From Bartonella taylorii 8TBB (GTDB lineage: Bacteria > Pseudomonadota > Alphaproteobacteria > Rhizobiales > Rhizobiaceae), in NCBI RefSeq assembly GCF_902825155.1, contig NZ_CADEAG010000007.1, forward strand, positions 1 through 64,000: DNA of 64,000 bases, written 5' to 3'. A program made the translations under genes and the position numbers. Positions 38,998 to 48,350 of the stretch are shown one piece after another; within the stretch, counting starts at the first letter, position 1, and each line of letters opens with the position of its first letter. The notes beneath the pieces are model-generated. The model was not told the origin of the DNA. It saw only the letters and a list, made by a program, of their open reading frames with translations, and searched no databases.

Positions 38998-39876
38998 ATG
39001 GGTAATGTTTCAGTTGAATATCAGGTAATGGAAGAGAATGTAAAGAGAACTGATTCTTTATTGAGTGAAGTTGATGATTGTCATCCAATATTTCGGATTG
39101 CTCCTTCGACTGTGGAATTTAATAAATTACGTAAACGGCTTTTACGTCATATGCGGCAAGCATTGGATGATTTTTCTATGCTTTCTTCAGGAGACAAATG
39201 GCTTATCGCTTTATCGGGCGGAAAAGATTCTTACGGCTTACTAGCGCTTCTTTTAGATTTAAAATGGCGCGGTTTTTTACCTGTTGAAATTCTAGCTTGT
39301 AATCTTGATCAAGGACAACCAGGCTTCCCAAAGCATATTCTTCCAGACTTTTTAAACTCTTATCAAATTCCATATCGCATTGAGTATCAGGATACTTATT
39401 CCATTGTTACAGATAAATTGACACATACGCAAACATATTGTTCGCTTTGTTCTCGGTTGCGACGTGGTAACTTATACCGCATCGCTCGTGAAGAGGGATG
39501 TTCTGCATTAGTTCTCGGACATCATCGTGATGATGTTTTAGAGACATTTTTTATGAATTTGTTTCATGGTGGACGATTAGCAGCCATGCCTGGAAAGCTT
39601 ATCAACGATGAAGGAGATCTTTTTGTTTTACGCCCTCTTGTTTATGCTGCTGAGGAAGATATGGAAAAGTTTTCTCAAGCAATGCAATTTCCTATCATTC
39701 CTTGCAATCTTTGTGGTAGCCAAGATGGTTTGCAACGCAATACAATGAAAGAAATGCTTAGAGATATTGAAAGAAGGATGCCGGGGCGTAAGGATACCAT
39801 GATTCGTGCTTTGACAAATGTTCGTCCAAGCCATTTGCTTGATAAAAATTTCTTCGATTTTAAAACTTTCTTATGA
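38998..39876 (+). CDS. ttcA: tRNA 2-thiocytidine biosynthesis protein TtcA
   Basis: 292 residues. ATP- and Fe-S-dependent thiolation of C32 in tRNA. PP-loop [16 protein letters not shown] near residue 73, [10 protein letters not shown] (CxxC) near residue 148, [28 protein letters not shown], and [12 protein letters not shown] with the third cluster Cys pair. A partner sulfur donor would come from the Isc/Suf route, and the suf operon lies at the right end of the window. Convergent with rimO. Confidence 0.95.
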   Translation: MGNVSVEYQVMEENVKRTDSLLSEVDDCHPIFRIAPSTVEFNKLRKRLLRHMRQALDDFSMLSSGDKWLIALSGGKDSYGLLALLLDLKWRGFLPVEILACNLDQGQPGFPKHILPDFLNSYQIPYRIEYQDTYSIVTDKLTHTQTYCSLCSRLRRGNLYRIAREEGCSALVLGHHRDDVLETFFMNLFHGGRLAAMPGKLINDEGDLFVLRPLVYAAEEDMEKFSQAMQFPIIPCNLCGSQDGLQRNTMKEMLRDIERRMPGRKDTMIRALTNVRPSHLLDKNFFDFKTFL

Positions 39877-39920
39877 TTATGAAGATTATTTATTAAGCGC
39901 AATAAGTCTGAGATTTACCT

Positions 39921-41234
39921 TCAAACTGCTATACCATAAAGATCATAAGCATCCGATTCTTCGATTTTTACGGTAACAAATTCACCTACACGTAACGGTC
40001 GTCGTGATGATATATGCACAATGCCATCTATTTCTGGAGCATCATATTGACTACGGCCTTTAGCGGTTTTTCCTTGACTTTCATCAATCAGAACTTGGAG
40101 TCTTTTTCCAATTTTTTTCTTCAAAAGAAGAGCTGAAATTTGTTGTTGTTTTGCCATAAAGCGATGCCAGCGGCTTTCTTTTACTTCTTCGGCAATATTT
40201 TCTAAACCCAAATCATTGGCAGCAGCACCTTTTACTTCTTCATATTTAAAACAGCCGGCACGTTCAATTTTTGTTTCCTCTAACCATTCGAGAAGTATAT
40301 TAAAATCTTCATTCGTTTCTCCTGGAAACCCGACAATAAATGTTGATCGTAAAGTGAGGTCTGGACAAATTTTTCTCCACTTTTCAATTCTACGATTTGT
40401 TTTTTCCATATGTGCAGGACGCTTCATGTTACGTAAAACCGTTGGTGATGCGTGTTGAAAAGGAATATCCAGATAAGGGAGAATTTTTCTTTCCGCCATA
40501 AGTTCAATAACTTCATCAACATGAGGATAAGGATAGACATAATGCATGCGTATCCAAATACCCATGTTGCCTAACTCGCAACAAAGATCGAAAAATTTGG
40601 TTCTTACTGTGCGATCTTTCCAAGGACTTTCGCGATATTTAATATCAATACCGTAAGCACTTGTATCTTGTGAAATAACCAAAAGTTCTTTTACGCCGGC
40701 TTGGACGAGTTTTTCAGCTTCGCGAAGAACATCATTGATAGGGCGTGAAGTAAGGTTACCACGTAGAGTAGGGATAATGCAAAAACTACATCGATTAGAA
40801 CATCCTTCAGAAATTTTTAAATAAGCATAATGGCGAGGTGTTAAGCGAATACCTTGCGGGGGAACTAAATCAATAAAGGGATCATGAATTGGAGGAATTA
40901 CTGTATGAACAGCTTGTATAACACTTTCATAGGCCTGTGGCCCTGTAATAGCTAATACATTAGGATGTGCTTGACGAATAACATCAGGATCAGCACCAAG
41001 ACACCCAGTTACAATAACCTTCCCATTTTCTTTGAGGGCTTCACCAATATTAGCTAATGATTCATTTCGAGCAGAATCAATAAAACCACAGGTATTCACA
41101 ATGACAAGATCAGCACGTTGATGCTTATGTGAGATTTCATAACCTTCAGATCGTAGTCTAGTAATAATTCGCTCAGAATCTACAAGTGCTTTTGGACATC
41201 CTAGGGAGACAAAACTAATACGAGGTGCTGCCAT
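39921..41234 (-). CDS. rimO: Ribosomal protein S12 methylthiotransferase RimO
   Basis: 437 residues. Radical-SAM methylthiotransferase acting on Asp89 of S12. N-terminal UPF0004 domain with [22 protein letters not shown] and VTGCLGA (three cluster Cys); radical SAM motif [18 protein letters not shown] near residue 140; C-terminal TRAM domain ([33 protein letters not shown]). All six cluster cysteines are present, so it should be functional. Confidence 0.96.
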   Translation of the reverse strand: MAAPRISFVSLGCPKALVDSERIITRLRSEGYEISHKHQRADLVIVNTCGFIDSARNESLANIGEALKENGKVIVTGCLGADPDVIRQAHPNVLAITGPQAYESVIQAVHTVIPPIHDPFIDLVPPQGIRLTPRHYAYLKISEGCSNRCSFCIIPTLRGNLTSRPINDVLREAEKLVQAGVKELLVISQDTSAYGIDIKYRESPWKDRTVRTKFFDLCCELGNMGIWIRMHYVYPYPHVDEVIELMAERKILPYLDIPFQHASPTVLRNMKRPAHMEKTNRRIEKWRKICPDLTLRSTFIVGFPGETNEDFNILLEWLEETKIERAGCFKYEEVKGAAANDLGLENIAEEVKESRWHRFMAKQQQISALLLKKKIGKRLQVLIDESQGKTAKGRSQYDAPEIDGIVHISSRRPLRVGEFVTVKIEESDAYDLYGIAV

Positions 41235-41474
41235 GATAAATCCTGCAACTTTATGACAATTAAATTTTATTTGCTGTTTTTACTTCATTGAGAATAAAAA
41301 ACGCTCTTTATCCTTGATACATATGCAACACGACTTGTTACAAAATTATTTGTTTTCTTGCTAAGACATTTTATAGGTGCATACGTTATTGTTGATGAGT
41401 GTGGCACAATATGGAAAAAATACCAAACAATTTTTGCTAAATGTATGAACGTATTAAGAAAATTTCTTCATTTT

Positions 41475-42188
41475 TTAATATTTGCGGATAAGTCCGATAA
41501 GTTTACCTTGTATCTGTACACGCTCAGATCCGTATATGCGTGTTTCGTAGTGAGGATTTGCAGCTTCTAATGTAATAGAGGTTCCTTTGCGTCGATAACG
41601 TTTTAAAGTTGCTTCTTCTTTATCAATGAATGCTACAACAATTTCACCTGATATTGCTGTACTTTGACATTTAACAATTATAGTATCTTTATCAAGAATA
41701 CCAGCTTCAATCATAGAATCATCTCTGACTTCTAAAGCGTAGTGCTCGCCTGAATTAATCATATCTTGTGGTAAAGAGAGCGTGTTTGTTTGTTGCAATA
41801 TAGCGGAGGCAGGCACACTTGCAGCAATGCGACCCATAATAGGAATGGTAATATTCTTTTTGTTTTCTATCTTAAAGTTATCAAGATCATCAAAATTTTT
41901 TGATATTTCTCTTTTGTTCTTCTCTATCTTACTGGGAGAAATTTTACGCGCTAGAGAAAGATTAAATGTTATTTTCTCGGGGAGTCGAATTACCTCTACT
42001 GCACGGGCACGATTTGGCAAACGGCGTATAAAACCTCTTTGTTCTAAGGCTACCATGAGCCTATGAATACCAGACTTTGAAGAAAGCTCTAATGCAATTT
42101 TCATTTCATCAAAGGAGGGAGGAATGCCTGTTTCTTTCATATGATTATGAATAAATAAGAGTAGCTCATATTGTTTACATGTCAGCAT
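41475..42188 (-). CDS. lexA: LexA repressor with altered cleavage site
   Basis: 237 residues. N-terminal winged HTH ([45 protein letters not shown]), a long polar linker, and an S24-type autoprotease domain with catalytic Ser158 (DDSMIEAG) and Lys196 (EEATLKR). The scissile pair, normally Ala-Gly in MGRIAAG, reads Ala123-Ser124 ([13 protein letters not shown]), and the residue before the catalytic DSM is Asp instead of Gly. I find no GTTC-N7-GTTC type SOS box in the 110 bp before the gene. Likely still the SOS repressor, but cleavage may be slower; alternatively a diverged or phage-derived LexA-like repressor. Confidence 0.9.
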   Translation of the reverse strand: MLTCKQYELLLFIHNHMKETGIPPSFDEMKIALELSSKSGIHRLMVALEQRGFIRRLPNRARAVEVIRLPEKITFNLSLARKISPSKIEKNKREISKNFDDLDNFKIENKKNITIPIMGRIAASVPASAILQQTNTLSLPQDMINSGEHYALEVRDDSMIEAGILDKDTIIVKCQSTAISGEIVVAFIDKEEATLKRYRRKGTSITLEAANPHYETRIYGSERVQIQGKLIGLIRKY

Positions 42189-43049
42189 TCAATATTCCAA
42201 TCAAAAGAATCAAAAGCAAGATAAATAGAAAATAAAATATATATATCTATAAATATTTTAATTTTTTTGATATAAGTTTATAAGAAATTATTTGTTTTTA
42301 GTTTATAATTGATATTAATAAACTAATATTTGTTTATTATTATCGTATATATAAAATAATATTTTTGAATATATTTTACTCATTTTAATTGAGATGAGCT
42401 CTCTTAAGTTAAATTATGCAATCCATTTTGAAAAAAATTATCCATCTCTTCTTAAAAGAGATTTGCGTGCCCGGATCATTCCACATATTATTCATGCTCT
42501 TTATTTTCAGTAATTTATCTATATCTCAAATATTGAGCGTGTTTTTTATTGTTATTTTAATTTAGATAAACTTCCGATTTATATTTATCTTATTTTTTTT
42601 ATAAAAACGAATTTCTTCGTTATATCTCCATTGTGTATTACTAAAATTGCACTCATATCTGAAAATTGGAAAAAAATACTTAAAGATATAAAAATAGATA
42701 ATTATACTTTTAGGAAAATAATATAATATCTATAACTTTCGATAACTATATTTCTTTTTTGTTTTATCCATTAAACTTAACAACAAAACACACAGCTGCT
42801 TTGTTTCTTATTTTCTTTGGTTGTTTATCAACACATTTTACCGTTTGTACAAATTTTCTGCTTTTCCCATAACTTTGAAATATTCACTCTTTTATGCTTC
42901 AGAAGCTGTGATGCCTTTTATGTTGAAATTATCCCTTTTATTCCAATTTAAAACAGGGGAAAAATTGTATACATTAGTAATGGAAAAAACAGAAAAGACA
43001 GAAAATTATTGATAACTAAACTGAATAATAATATTTTTTTCGAAAGGTG
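42189..43049. other. AT-rich 0.86-kb region between lexA and tRNA-Lys
   Basis: No intact gene. Around 42420-42520 the plus strand, read with a frame switch and a stop, gives NYPSLLKRDLRARIIPHIIHAL, which has protein-like composition and may be the tail of a decayed gene, but I cannot identify a family. The remainder is extremely AT-rich with homopolymer runs. No RNA gene seen before the tRNA-Lys promoter. Confidence 0.4.
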
Positions 43050-43078
43050 TTGACCAAATGAAAAGTCAACCGTATGTT
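43050..43078 (+). promoter_or_regulatory. Sigma-70-type promoter of tRNA-Lys
   Basis: TTGACC (43050-43055), a 17-bp spacer and TATGTT (43073-43078), placing the predicted transcription start near 43085, about 30 bp before the mature tRNA. The hexamer match and the exact spacing are good. Confidence 0.7.
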
Positions 43079-43113
43079 CCACTCACTTTCTGCAAGCGAA
43101 ATGACTTGTGTGG

Positions 43114-43189
43114 GAGCGCGTAGCTCAGCTGGTAGAGCAACTGACTTTTAATCAGTAGGTCCAGGGTTCGAATCCCTGCGCGCTCACCA
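43114..43189 (+). tRNA. tRNA-Lys (anticodon TTT)
   Basis: A complete 76-nt tRNA with CCA encoded: acceptor GAGCGCG/CGCGCTC, D arm AGCTCAGCTGGTAGAGCA, anticodon stem ACTGA/TCAGT with loop CTTTTAA (anticodon TTT), T arm CAGGGTTCGAATCCCTG. Its 3' end is followed after 60 bp by a decayed integrase gene pointing toward it, so it is the presumed attachment site of the phage relic to its right. Confidence 0.97.
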
Positions 43190-43249
43190 ATTATCAGTAA
43201 AATCAATAGTTTATATAAAAGTTCGGCAATTTTTGTTCCTTTGATTCTG

Positions 43250-43994
43250 TTAGCTTATTTTTCTGTATGCCCGAACCTTTTTGAAGTTTTTTATTGATTC
43301 TATTGCTAGGCATTTTCTATCGGTTGTTTTAGTATAAAGTGGTGTCATGCTGTCTTCTGTCCAGCCAAAAAATGCTTTCAGTTGTGATTACTGTATCTCC
43401 TGCGTTTACTGCACGTGTTGCTGCTAACTTTCACAATCCATGTACTGATTTTTATTTTAGCTGTATTACATGCTTCGCGAAACGTGGTACCAAAGCATTC
43501 TTTAACAAGCTTATTTTCGCTTTTGCCACAAATGAATGTTTCATTACCAATGGGACTCATTTCAAGTGTTGTGGCTAGTTCCTGTAAAATTGGAAGAAAA
43601 ACAATTGACTTTTTTCTGTTTTGAGATGGATGATGTTATCTTCAGCGTCTTTCCAACTAATGCGAACGGCGTCACCACGGCACAAGCCAGTATAAAAAAG
43701 GACGTCAATCCAAACACGCTCGTGCCTGCCTAGCTGCCAACAACGGTAGTATTGGTCGATATCTGCATCTGACCAAGGTATAAAGCCTTCTGCGTTAAAG
43801 GATTTAGGCGTTTTAATATTAAGGGCAGAATTTTTGTTTAAAAGCGCACTATCAACCGCTTAATTAAAAGAACTATTTAAAGCTGTTAAGAAGTGTCTTG
43901 CTGTTGTGGGTGTTGCACGTCTTCTTTCTATGATATCAAAAATATGTTGTTTTTCATGCAATGTTTCCGATATTTGTGGTATTTGTACTGTCAT
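43250..43994 (-). pseudogene. Tyrosine-recombinase phage integrase, broken
   Basis: Minus-strand fragments in order: core-binding part RRRATPTTARHFLTALNSSFN, a stop, then FIPWSDADIDQYYRCWQLG, RVWIDVLFYTGLCRGDAVRI with the first catalytic Arg context (consensus TGLRRGDAV, here Cys for the first Arg), SQLIVFLPILQELA, FGTTFREACNTA, VHGL followed by a stop where the HxxR Arg should be and KLAATRAVNAG, and finally FFGWTEDSMTPLYTKTTDRK with the nucleophile Tyr. At least two in-frame stops and frameshifts; N-terminal domain missing. Non-functional. The stop codon lies 60 bp from the tRNA-Lys 3' end. Confidence 0.85.
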
Positions 43995-44420
43995 GTTGGT
44001 ATCATTTTATTTTTAAAATATTTTTGTAGTTTGATAAATCGTTTGTATCTCATGCTCTTCTTATGCGCTGAAAAAAGATTGTAGTGATTGTAGATATATA
44101 GATATCATGAGTGCTATATAGCATTTTTGGTGTCTTTTCCCTCTTTATTAGTTATTTGTTGTATAATTGATTCGTTTAGGTGATACAATTTTGAGTTGTT
44201 GATTATAAAAACACCAGATTTAGGTAAGAAAGTAAAAAAACATACAATATCGTGATTTTTGTTGACAGGATGTGAGAAACAGAATTTTACGTCGCTGCTG
44301 TACCAGCTGGGTTGTGTCTAAAATTACAGTAAAGGTATAACCTCTCTTATAAGTTTATATGATTGTCCTGATTCCTGTGTTTGCGGTTTTTTATTGTCTT
44401 GTTCACAAAAAGAAACACAC
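43995..44420. other. Non-coding part of the phage relic
   Basis: 426 bp between the integrase and packaging-gene remnants. No recognisable gene piece, tRNA or repeat; presumably the deletion junction that removed most of the phage lies here. Confidence 0.4.
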
Positions 44421-44738
44421 ATGAAAACCATTGAAAAAACTGCAAAAAGAATGCCTCCAAAGATAGGTCAAGGGCGGAAAAAAGCGTACCAAATAAAACG
44501 ACACGTATTTTGAAAGAAGTGGTGCTTAAAGCAGCAGAACACGCTGGTAAAGAAATATGGTGATGACGGTTTGATCTTTTACCTCGAAAAATAAGCACTC
44601 AAATGTCCCGCTGATTACCTGTCATTGTTGGGGAAGATTTTGCCTCTTCAAGTGATAGGCGCGGATGGCGAAGCTATTAAGATGATAACGCGTGTGGAAA
44701 TTGTAGCCCCTGATTTTGAGAGGAATACTTTAGAGTAA
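44421..44738 (+). pseudogene. Small phage protein upstream of terminase, broken
   Basis: Starting MKTIEKTAKRMPPKIGQGRKK, then with a frame change VPNKTTRILKEVVLKAAEHAGKE, then another change YGDDGLIFYLEK, a stop, and ALKCPADYLSLLGKILPLQV...VEIVAPDFERNTLE. This is the type of small protein (GRPKG-PNKTT N-terminus) that precedes the large terminase in alphaproteobacterial prophages, possibly a small-terminase or packaging accessory; identification is by pattern memory. At least two frameshifts and one internal stop. Confidence 0.65.
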
Positions 44739-44739
44739 G

Positions 44740-45593
44740 ATGGCTGTAAGGCAAGTTATATTAGTTCCAAAGCTTATACCGATATTTACAGGCAGTGCGG
44801 CGGTACATGCGGATTGAGGAGAGAGAGGATCTGGAAAAACAAGATCATTTGCGTCTTGATGGCGGCTTTGAAAGGCTATCAGTTTGGCATGGAAGACATT
44901 TCAAGGACCATTTTTGTGCACAGCGGTTCCAAAATTCGCTAGCTGAAAGTTCTCTGGAAGAGATCAAACGCACATTGAAGTGCATGACTTTTTAAATGAC
45001 TATTGTAAGGTTGGGGAGTCGTCGATTAAGATTGATGCTTGTATCGCTTTTCAGTTTTCTGAACTAGACCGCAATATTGTAAGTATCAAGTCTATGGAGC
45101 GACTTTTGCTTTTTTTTGGGGTTGATGGAAGCAGAGCCTGTTACAGAGACGGCTTGGCAAACGCTTATACCGACTTTACGTGAAGAGGGGGAGGGATGGA
45201 GAGCAGAGTTGTGGGTCACATGGAAACCGTTACGTGAGGATGTCCCCGTTGAGAGGCGGTTTCGTTTTTCCAACAATGAGGCAATTAAGTGTGTTGAGAT
45301 CAACTAGTCAGATAATTCGAAATTTCCAAAGATCTCGAATGAAGCGCGGTTGGATGATCTTAACAATCGTCCAGAGAACTACAAACATATTTGGGAAGGG
45401 GATTATCTGAAAGCCGTTCAGAGTGCCTATTATCAAAAGGAAATGTTGGCAGTTGAGTAGGAGGGACGAATAGGGCGTGGTTGCTCGTGACCCCTTGATA
45501 CAAATGCGTGCTTTTTGGGACATTGGGGGAACAGGCAGCAAGGCAGATGCAACAGCGATATGTATTGCAATACACAAAGTGGACAATGCTTAG
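44740..45593 (+). pseudogene. Phage terminase large subunit, broken and truncated
   Basis: Begins MAVRQVILVPKLIPIFTG one base after the preceding remnant. A frame change leads to GERGSGKTRSFA, an intact-looking Walker A at 44818-44841, then MAALKGYQFGMEDISRTIFVH, SLEEIKRTL, a piece reading VDGSRACYRDG in the wrong frame but matching VDEAEPVTETAWQTLIPTLREEG in another, ELWVTWKPLREDVPVERRFRFSNNEAIKCVEIN, and a last piece HIWEGDYLKAVQSAYYQKEMLAVE. The C-terminal nuclease domain is mostly gone. Several frameshifts and stops make it inactive. Confidence 0.85.
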
Positions 45594-45998
45594 ACATTAC
45601 TAAAGATGATATTTCAAACTTTCAAGAAAATGGTCCGTAATTATTGGATTGTTCTATTAATTTACGTTTTTTTTGCATTAATTAGAGTGATTTACTACTC
45701 GTTATACAGAATCATCATACTTATTCACAGTTTATATTATGAAATCATATTTTTTATGAAGATATTGATTTCTTTATTCTTTAATTCATCCATAACGTCT
45801 ATGAGATTGCATTTATTTCTTGCGAAAAATCATAAAAAGATTAATAATATATTAATTTCTTGATAAAAGGTACTTTTTTGGGCTATTATAGCTGTGCGTG
45901 GGGAATTATCCGAAAATGTGAATTTCTCTGTCGCATATAGAAGGTGCGATGTGATTTTTTTGCAGTAAATATTTAATTAAAAATAAGCGGGATGATAA
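45594..45998. other. AT-rich spacer right of the phage relic
   Basis: 405 bp. A plus-strand open frame at 45606-45863 encodes a string of Ile/Leu/Phe/Tyr with no known pattern and is probably an artefact of AT-richness. The rlpA promoter should be here. Confidence 0.35.
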
Positions 45999-46877
45999 AT
46001 GCTTTTAATTAGCAAAGAGAAGTTTACTTCTATTCTTAACTCAACATTTCAATTTGTTTCTGTAGTAGTTGTTTCCCAGTTATTGGTATCTTGCTGTGCA
46101 AGCCAAACAGCACATTTTACAATAAAAAGTTTTTACAATAATAGAGCAACCAACGTAAAAACTGCTGTTCTTCCTAAAAAAAATGCACGTGGGCAAAATC
46201 AGTTAAAAGAAAAGAAAAATGGGCAGGCTATTGTCGGTAAACCTTACCAAGTAAACGGAAAGTGGTACTATCCCCAAAATGATCCAACCTATCAGCGTGT
46301 TGGAGAAGCATCATGGTATGGTGCAGATTTTCACGGGCGTTTAACTGCAAACGGTGAGATTTATAACATGAATCTTTTGACTGCTGCTCATCCTACAATG
46401 CCTTTACCAAGTTATGCTCGTGTTACTAATCTGAAAAACGGATCTTCACTCATTGTTAGGGTGAATGATCGGGGTCCTTTTATGAAAGATAGAATCATTG
46501 ATTTATCAAAGCAAGCTGCAGAAATACTTGGATATGCAAGTGCAGGCGTAACAAATGTTAAAGTGGAATATATTTCTGAAGCGCCTGTTGGTTATTATGA
46601 TGGTGCTTATTTAATGGCTTCTTATACATCAGGGAATGAGGGTCCATCCTCATTGGTATTGGCGAATATTTCGAAAGAAAGAAAAAATATTGTGCTAGAA
46701 AGAATCGGTGCAGATAATCAAAAACGATTAGATGAATCTGCAATTGAACAAAAACAACTCAATAAAACTCTTTCAGTAAGATTGCCAGAAAATGGTCCAG
46801 TTTTGATTGATAAGCCGATGTCCTTTGATCAAGTGGCTTTCATAAATAAACCAAGCAAAAAGATACGCGTTAATTAA
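45999..46877 (+). CDS. rlpA: RlpA-like septal/peptidoglycan lipoprotein
   Basis: 292 residues. N-terminal hydrophobic segment with lipobox ending LVSC at Cys32, so likely an outer-membrane lipoprotein. Double-psi beta-barrel domain: GEASWYGADFHGRLTANGEIYNMNLLTAAHPTMPLPSYARVTNLKNG and VRVNDRGPFMKDRIIDLSKQAAEILGY, with the catalytic-type His and Asp of lytic transglycosylase RlpA. No C-terminal SPOR domain is visible, unlike the E. coli and Pseudomonas proteins. Followed by a D,D-carboxypeptidase-like gene, in keeping with a cell-wall role. Confidence 0.9.
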   Translation: MLLISKEKFTSILNSTFQFVSVVVVSQLLVSCCASQTAHFTIKSFYNNRATNVKTAVLPKKNARGQNQLKEKKNGQAIVGKPYQVNGKWYYPQNDPTYQRVGEASWYGADFHGRLTANGEIYNMNLLTAAHPTMPLPSYARVTNLKNGSSLIVRVNDRGPFMKDRIIDLSKQAAEILGYASAGVTNVKVEYISEAPVGYYDGAYLMASYTSGNEGPSSLVLANISKERKNIVLERIGADNQKRLDESAIEQKQLNKTLSVRLPENGPVLIDKPMSFDQVAFINKPSKKIRVN

Positions 46878-47156
46878 TTGCAGGTATTTTAAACAAAAAG
46901 ATGAAGCTGCATATTGTTATGAAAAAGGTAACGCTTAAGAGCATCAATTACGCTTTGTAGGCATTTAAAACATTAAAAATAAATTCTACGTGAGAAATGA
47001 AAAGGGAAATGCAGCATGCTTGTTTATTTTGATGATAGTGAGCAAAAATAAGAAACTGTTCTCATTTTTTGGTGATTTTTAATTTACAAGAAAACAAATC
47101 TTTTCTTGCATAAGGAGATTCTTTATGCTGCTCCTTTAGATATAGGAGAAACGGTT

Positions 47157-48320
47157 ATGCGCACAGCATTAAGGGTTTTATTCACCTTATTTTGGATGTT
47201 GACATTGGAAGGGTGGGGGAGAGCACAAAATTTTCAAGATTCTGCACCGCAATTACTATTATTGGATAATGATACAGATACAATACTTCTTGAAAAACAA
47301 AGTGACATTACTTTTTTTCCTGCTTCATTAGTAAAATTGATGACGGCTGAAGTTATATTTCATCAATTAAAAGAAGGCTTGTTAAGTGATACACAAAAAT
47401 TCAAGGTAAGTGAGAATGCTTGGCGCAAAGGTGGAGCACCTTCCGGTACAACTACCATGTTTGCAAAAGTAAAGACAGAAATTAGTGTTTCTGACCTTTT
47501 GCGCGGTTTAATTATTGTTAATGGCAATGATGCTGCTATTATTCTTGCTGAGGGAATAGCGGGAAGTGAGGCTAATTTCGCAAAGCTGATGAATCAGAGG
47601 GCTAAAATACTCGGATTATCACATAGCTGTTTTGTTAATGCGACAGGGCTTCCTGAAGAAGGGCAGTTTGTAACATTGCGTGATATGATCGTACTAACAC
47701 GTCATATTGTTCATGAATACCCCTCTTATTATGCCCTTTATCGTGAACCTTACTTTACTTGGAATAAGATTTTTCAACGGAACAAAAATCCTCTTATTTC
47801 TAAGAAAATTGGTGCAGAAGGGTTTGGTTTTGGCTATAGTGAAAAAGAAGGTTTTTCAATGGTTGCTTCCGTTTATAAAAATCATAGGCGCCTTTTTTTA
47901 GCAGTAAATGGTTTGCAAGATGGTAAAGGATATGCAAAAGAAGTAGAACGCATTCTTCAATGGGGAATGACAGCTTTTGATCTTAAAACGGTTTTTACAG
48001 AAGGAGAAACAGTTGGCTATGCTTCTGTTTATGGTGGAATACACAATTCTGTTCCACTTATTGTTAAAAAGCCAGTAAGTTTTATGCTTTTGAATGAAAA
48101 AAAAATCAATGTTAAAGCAAAAATTAAATACCGTGGTCCATTGAAAGCTCCTATTGCTTTAGGGCAGCCAATTGGTGTTATTCAAATTTTAGAAGATAAA
48201 AAACTTCTTCTTGAAAAGCCAGTTTTTGCTGGAATCAATATTCAGGAGGGAAGTTTCTTTAAAAAAGTAAAAGATGCATTCTATGAAATAACAATTGGAT
48301 GGTTACGAGAATATTTCTAG
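47157..48320 (+). CDS. D-alanyl-D-alanine carboxypeptidase-like protein (PBP5/DacF family)
   Basis: 387 residues from the ATG at 47157 (AGGAGAAACG upstream), with signal peptide MRTALRVLFTLFWMLTLEGWGRA. The serine motif SxxK is intact (Ser57-Leu-Val-Lys60), but the second motif SxN reads Asn122-Gly-Asn124 and the third, KTG, reads Gly224-Phe-Gly226 in GAEGFGFGYSEKEGF. C-terminal PBP5-type beta domain is present. I recall Rhizobiales relatives with similarly unusual motifs, so this may be a subfamily feature rather than damage. Peptidoglycan trimming is the family role; full activity is doubtful. Confidence 0.85.
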   Translation: MRTALRVLFTLFWMLTLEGWGRAQNFQDSAPQLLLLDNDTDTILLEKQSDITFFPASLVKLMTAEVIFHQLKEGLLSDTQKFKVSENAWRKGGAPSGTTTMFAKVKTEISVSDLLRGLIIVNGNDAAIILAEGIAGSEANFAKLMNQRAKILGLSHSCFVNATGLPEEGQFVTLRDMIVLTRHIVHEYPSYYALYREPYFTWNKIFQRNKNPLISKKIGAEGFGFGYSEKEGFSMVASVYKNHRRLFLAVNGLQDGKGYAKEVERILQWGMTAFDLKTVFTEGETVGYASVYGGIHNSVPLIVKKPVSFMLLNEKKINVKAKIKYRGPLKAPIALGQPIGVIQILEDKKLLLEKPVFAGINIQEGSFFKKVKDAFYEITIGWLREYF

Positions 48321-48350
48321 TGCATGCTTCATAAGGATTAAGGTTTACAC

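Larger units (their letters stand above)
43190..45593. mobile_element. Decayed prophage remnant in tRNA-Lys
   Basis: Seen: beside the tRNA-Lys 3' end lies a broken tyrosine integrase, then a broken small phage protein and a broken large terminase, each with frameshifts and stops. This is the order left end: integrase ... packaging genes, with the intervening phage genome deleted. I looked for a second copy of the tRNA 3' end to the right (as attR) and did not see one, so the right boundary is set at the last terminase match and is uncertain. Confidence 0.75.

Noticed and set aside
42821-43012. 63-codon open frame upstream of tRNA-Lys
   Set aside because: No ribosome-binding site or recognisable pattern; surrounding DNA is low-complexity AT-rich.
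45606-45863. 85-codon open frame after the terminase remnant
   Set aside because: Composition is almost entirely Ile, Leu, Phe, Tyr, Lys as expected from AT-rich non-coding DNA; no start signal or family pattern.
45594-45998. Duplicate of the tRNA-Lys 3' end as attR
   Set aside because: I looked for the T-arm and acceptor sequence right of the terminase remnant and did not find it.
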